Source: Herbaspirillum rhizosphaerae | Lineage (GTDB): Bacteria > Pseudomonadota > Gammaproteobacteria > Burkholderiales > Burkholderiaceae_D | Length of the DNA stretch: 64,000 nt | Reading direction: 5' to 3' | Assembly: GCF_001189965.1 (NCBI RefSeq) | Contig: NZ_LFLU01000013.1 | Span: 1-64,000 of the forward strand | Part shown: in pieces, positions 63,287 through 64,000 of the stretch | Position numbering within the stretch: position 1 is the first letter of the stretch | Layout of the letters: every line of letters starts with the position of its first letter | The notes under the pieces: generated by a model | Database searches by the model: none | The model's input: only the letters and a program-made list of their open reading frames with translations | What the model was told of the DNA's origin: nothing | Translations under genes and position numbers: made by a program

Positions 63287-64000
63287 CTATATCCATTTAC
63301 GCACACTGGGATTATCTGTGAGTTTGCAGGCGCGTATCTCGTCTCTCGATGTTTTCCAATAGACGATGAGATTTCCCTCGCCTTCCGAATCTCCATTTTT
63401 TGAGCCGGGCTCAACAAAGAAGAAAAAATTTCCCCGTCCTTGAAGCTTTTCCTTAATCGTATCGCTGTTTGCTTTCTGATTTGAGAATGTCCCCGCTGAA
63501 TGCACAACCAGGCCTTTGAACTTGCTTTCACCAGCGACGTCCAAGGTGTTGAGCGCGCTTTTTCCATGTACCTCCAGATTGCCGCTGCTCTCCCACTCCT
63601 TTCCGATGACGACCTTCTTCTTTTGCAGAAGGAACAGCATGTCTCCAAAAATATGCAAGGGCTGCCTTGCTTTTTCTTCGCTGTCGGGTATCTCTGCGCC
63701 CTCTAGTTTCATGGAGCCCCCGTGAGAAGTGAATTTCGCTCCGGGAACGATGAGTTCCTTTGTGACCGTCAATGCCCCCCGCATCGTGGTTATTCCTGTC
63801 ACTTCCAGAGAACCAGCGGTAAGTTTCTGGGTGACATCAGCCACTCCCGTCACCGCCAGAGAACCGGCAGTGAGCTTCTGCGTGACATCAGCCACTCCCG
63901 TCACCGCCAGAGAACCGGCAGTGAGCTTCTGCGTGACATCAGCCACTCCCGTCACCGCCAGAGAGCCAGCAGTGAGCTTCTGTATGACATCGGCCACCCC
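63287..64000 (-). CDS. Repeat-containing fibre-like protein, 5' truncated by window edge
   Basis: The frame stays open to the right edge, so 237 C-terminal codons are visible. The upstream part consists of 17-residue tandem repeats (VADVTQKLTAGSLAVTG), and the following sequence keeps a looser version (ITTMRGALTVTKELIVPG, LEVHGKSALNTLDVAG). Regular short repeats rich in Thr, Ser, Gly, Val and Leu suggest a beta-helical or trimeric shaft such as a tail fibre or surface fibre. The final domain (GRGNFFFFVEPGSK, LIVYWKTSRDEIRAC) is not recognised. It is the first visible gene of the operon that includes the DUF4157 protein. Phage tail fibre and eCIS fibre are both possible. Confidence 0.72.
   Translation of the reverse strand, partial: GVADVIQKLTAGSLAVTGVADVTQKLTAGSLAVTGVADVTQKLTAGSLAVTGVADVTQKLTAGSLEVTGITTMRGALTVTKELIVPGAKFTSHGGSMKLEGAEIPDSEEKARQPLHIFGDMLFLLQKKKVVIGKEWESSGNLEVHGKSALNTLDVAGESKFKGLVVHSAGTFSNQKANSDTIKEKLQGRGNFFFFVEPGSKNGDSEGEGNLIVYWKTSRDEIRACKLTDNPSVRKWI
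63790..63993. repeat. Four 51-bp tandem repeats within the fibre-like gene
   Basis: The 51-bp unit occurs at 63790-63840 (diverged), 63841-63891 and 63892-63942 (identical to each other) and 63943-63993 (a few changes). Each encodes one 17-residue repeat in frame, and the array runs toward the window edge. Two identical copies point to recent slippage or unequal exchange, so copy number may vary between strains. Confidence 0.9.

Noticed and set aside
63790-64000. CRISPR array
   Set aside because: The 51-bp units are directly adjacent with no spacers and are in frame inside a coding sequence.

Overview
The window is GC-rich, densely coding bacterial DNA. Its gene families (PvdE-type exporters, a FhuB-type double permease, MetA, giant NRPS genes) suggest a betaproteobacterium of the Burkholderiales, possibly Oxalobacteraceae; this is inference, as no rRNA or housekeeping marker is present. 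It holds two separate peptide-assembly gene clusters, a central block of shared or accessory genes, and the edge of an unrelated effector-type locus.

Region 1 (1-25574, all + strand) reads as a siderophore cluster. It contains the end of an NRPS with a releasing thioesterase, a 3877-residue NRPS that begins with a fatty acyl-AMP ligase (FAAL-ACP-C-A-PCP-C-A-PCP-C-A-PCP), a TonB-dependent receptor behind a Fur-box-like site, a hydroxamate-type importer (FhuD-, FhuB- and FhuC-like), a PvdE-like exporter, a Tat-exported FAD amine oxidase and a PvdQ-like N-acylase. The likely logic resembles pyoverdine: an acylated precursor is built in the cytoplasm, exported to the periplasm, deacylated and oxidised there, and the ferric complex is re-imported.

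Region 2 (25575-33523) begins with a dif-like XerC/XerD site at 25605-25632, where gene orientation switches from mostly + to mostly -. It then has metA (with the Glu111 typical of acetyl-CoA-using enzymes), a Sfp-type phosphopantetheinyl transferase that could activate both assembly lines, two DUF697-like membrane proteins, and a compact - strand operon: type II thioesterase, secreted protein, small membrane protein, second PvdE-type exporter, SPFH protein.

Region 3 (33524-59075, - strand) is a hybrid NRPS-PKS line of three translationally coupled genes. In order they are AL-KR-ACP; C-A(beta-Ala-like)-PCP-C-A-PCP-KS-AT-KR-ACP; and TubC docking-C-A-PCP-E-C-A-PCP-E-C. It has no integrated thioesterase and ends in a condensation domain with an intact HHxxxDG motif. 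A 657-bp palindrome-rich gap lies upstream.

Region 4 (59733-64000, - strand) holds a repeat-rich fibre-like protein running off the edge, a small coiled-coil protein, a SAM-methyltransferase/TPR protein and a DUF4157 (eCIS core domain) protein with an AT-rich, Ser-rich variable C-terminus. This resembles an extracellular contractile injection system effector locus. No tRNA, rRNA, insertion sequence or CRISPR array was seen.
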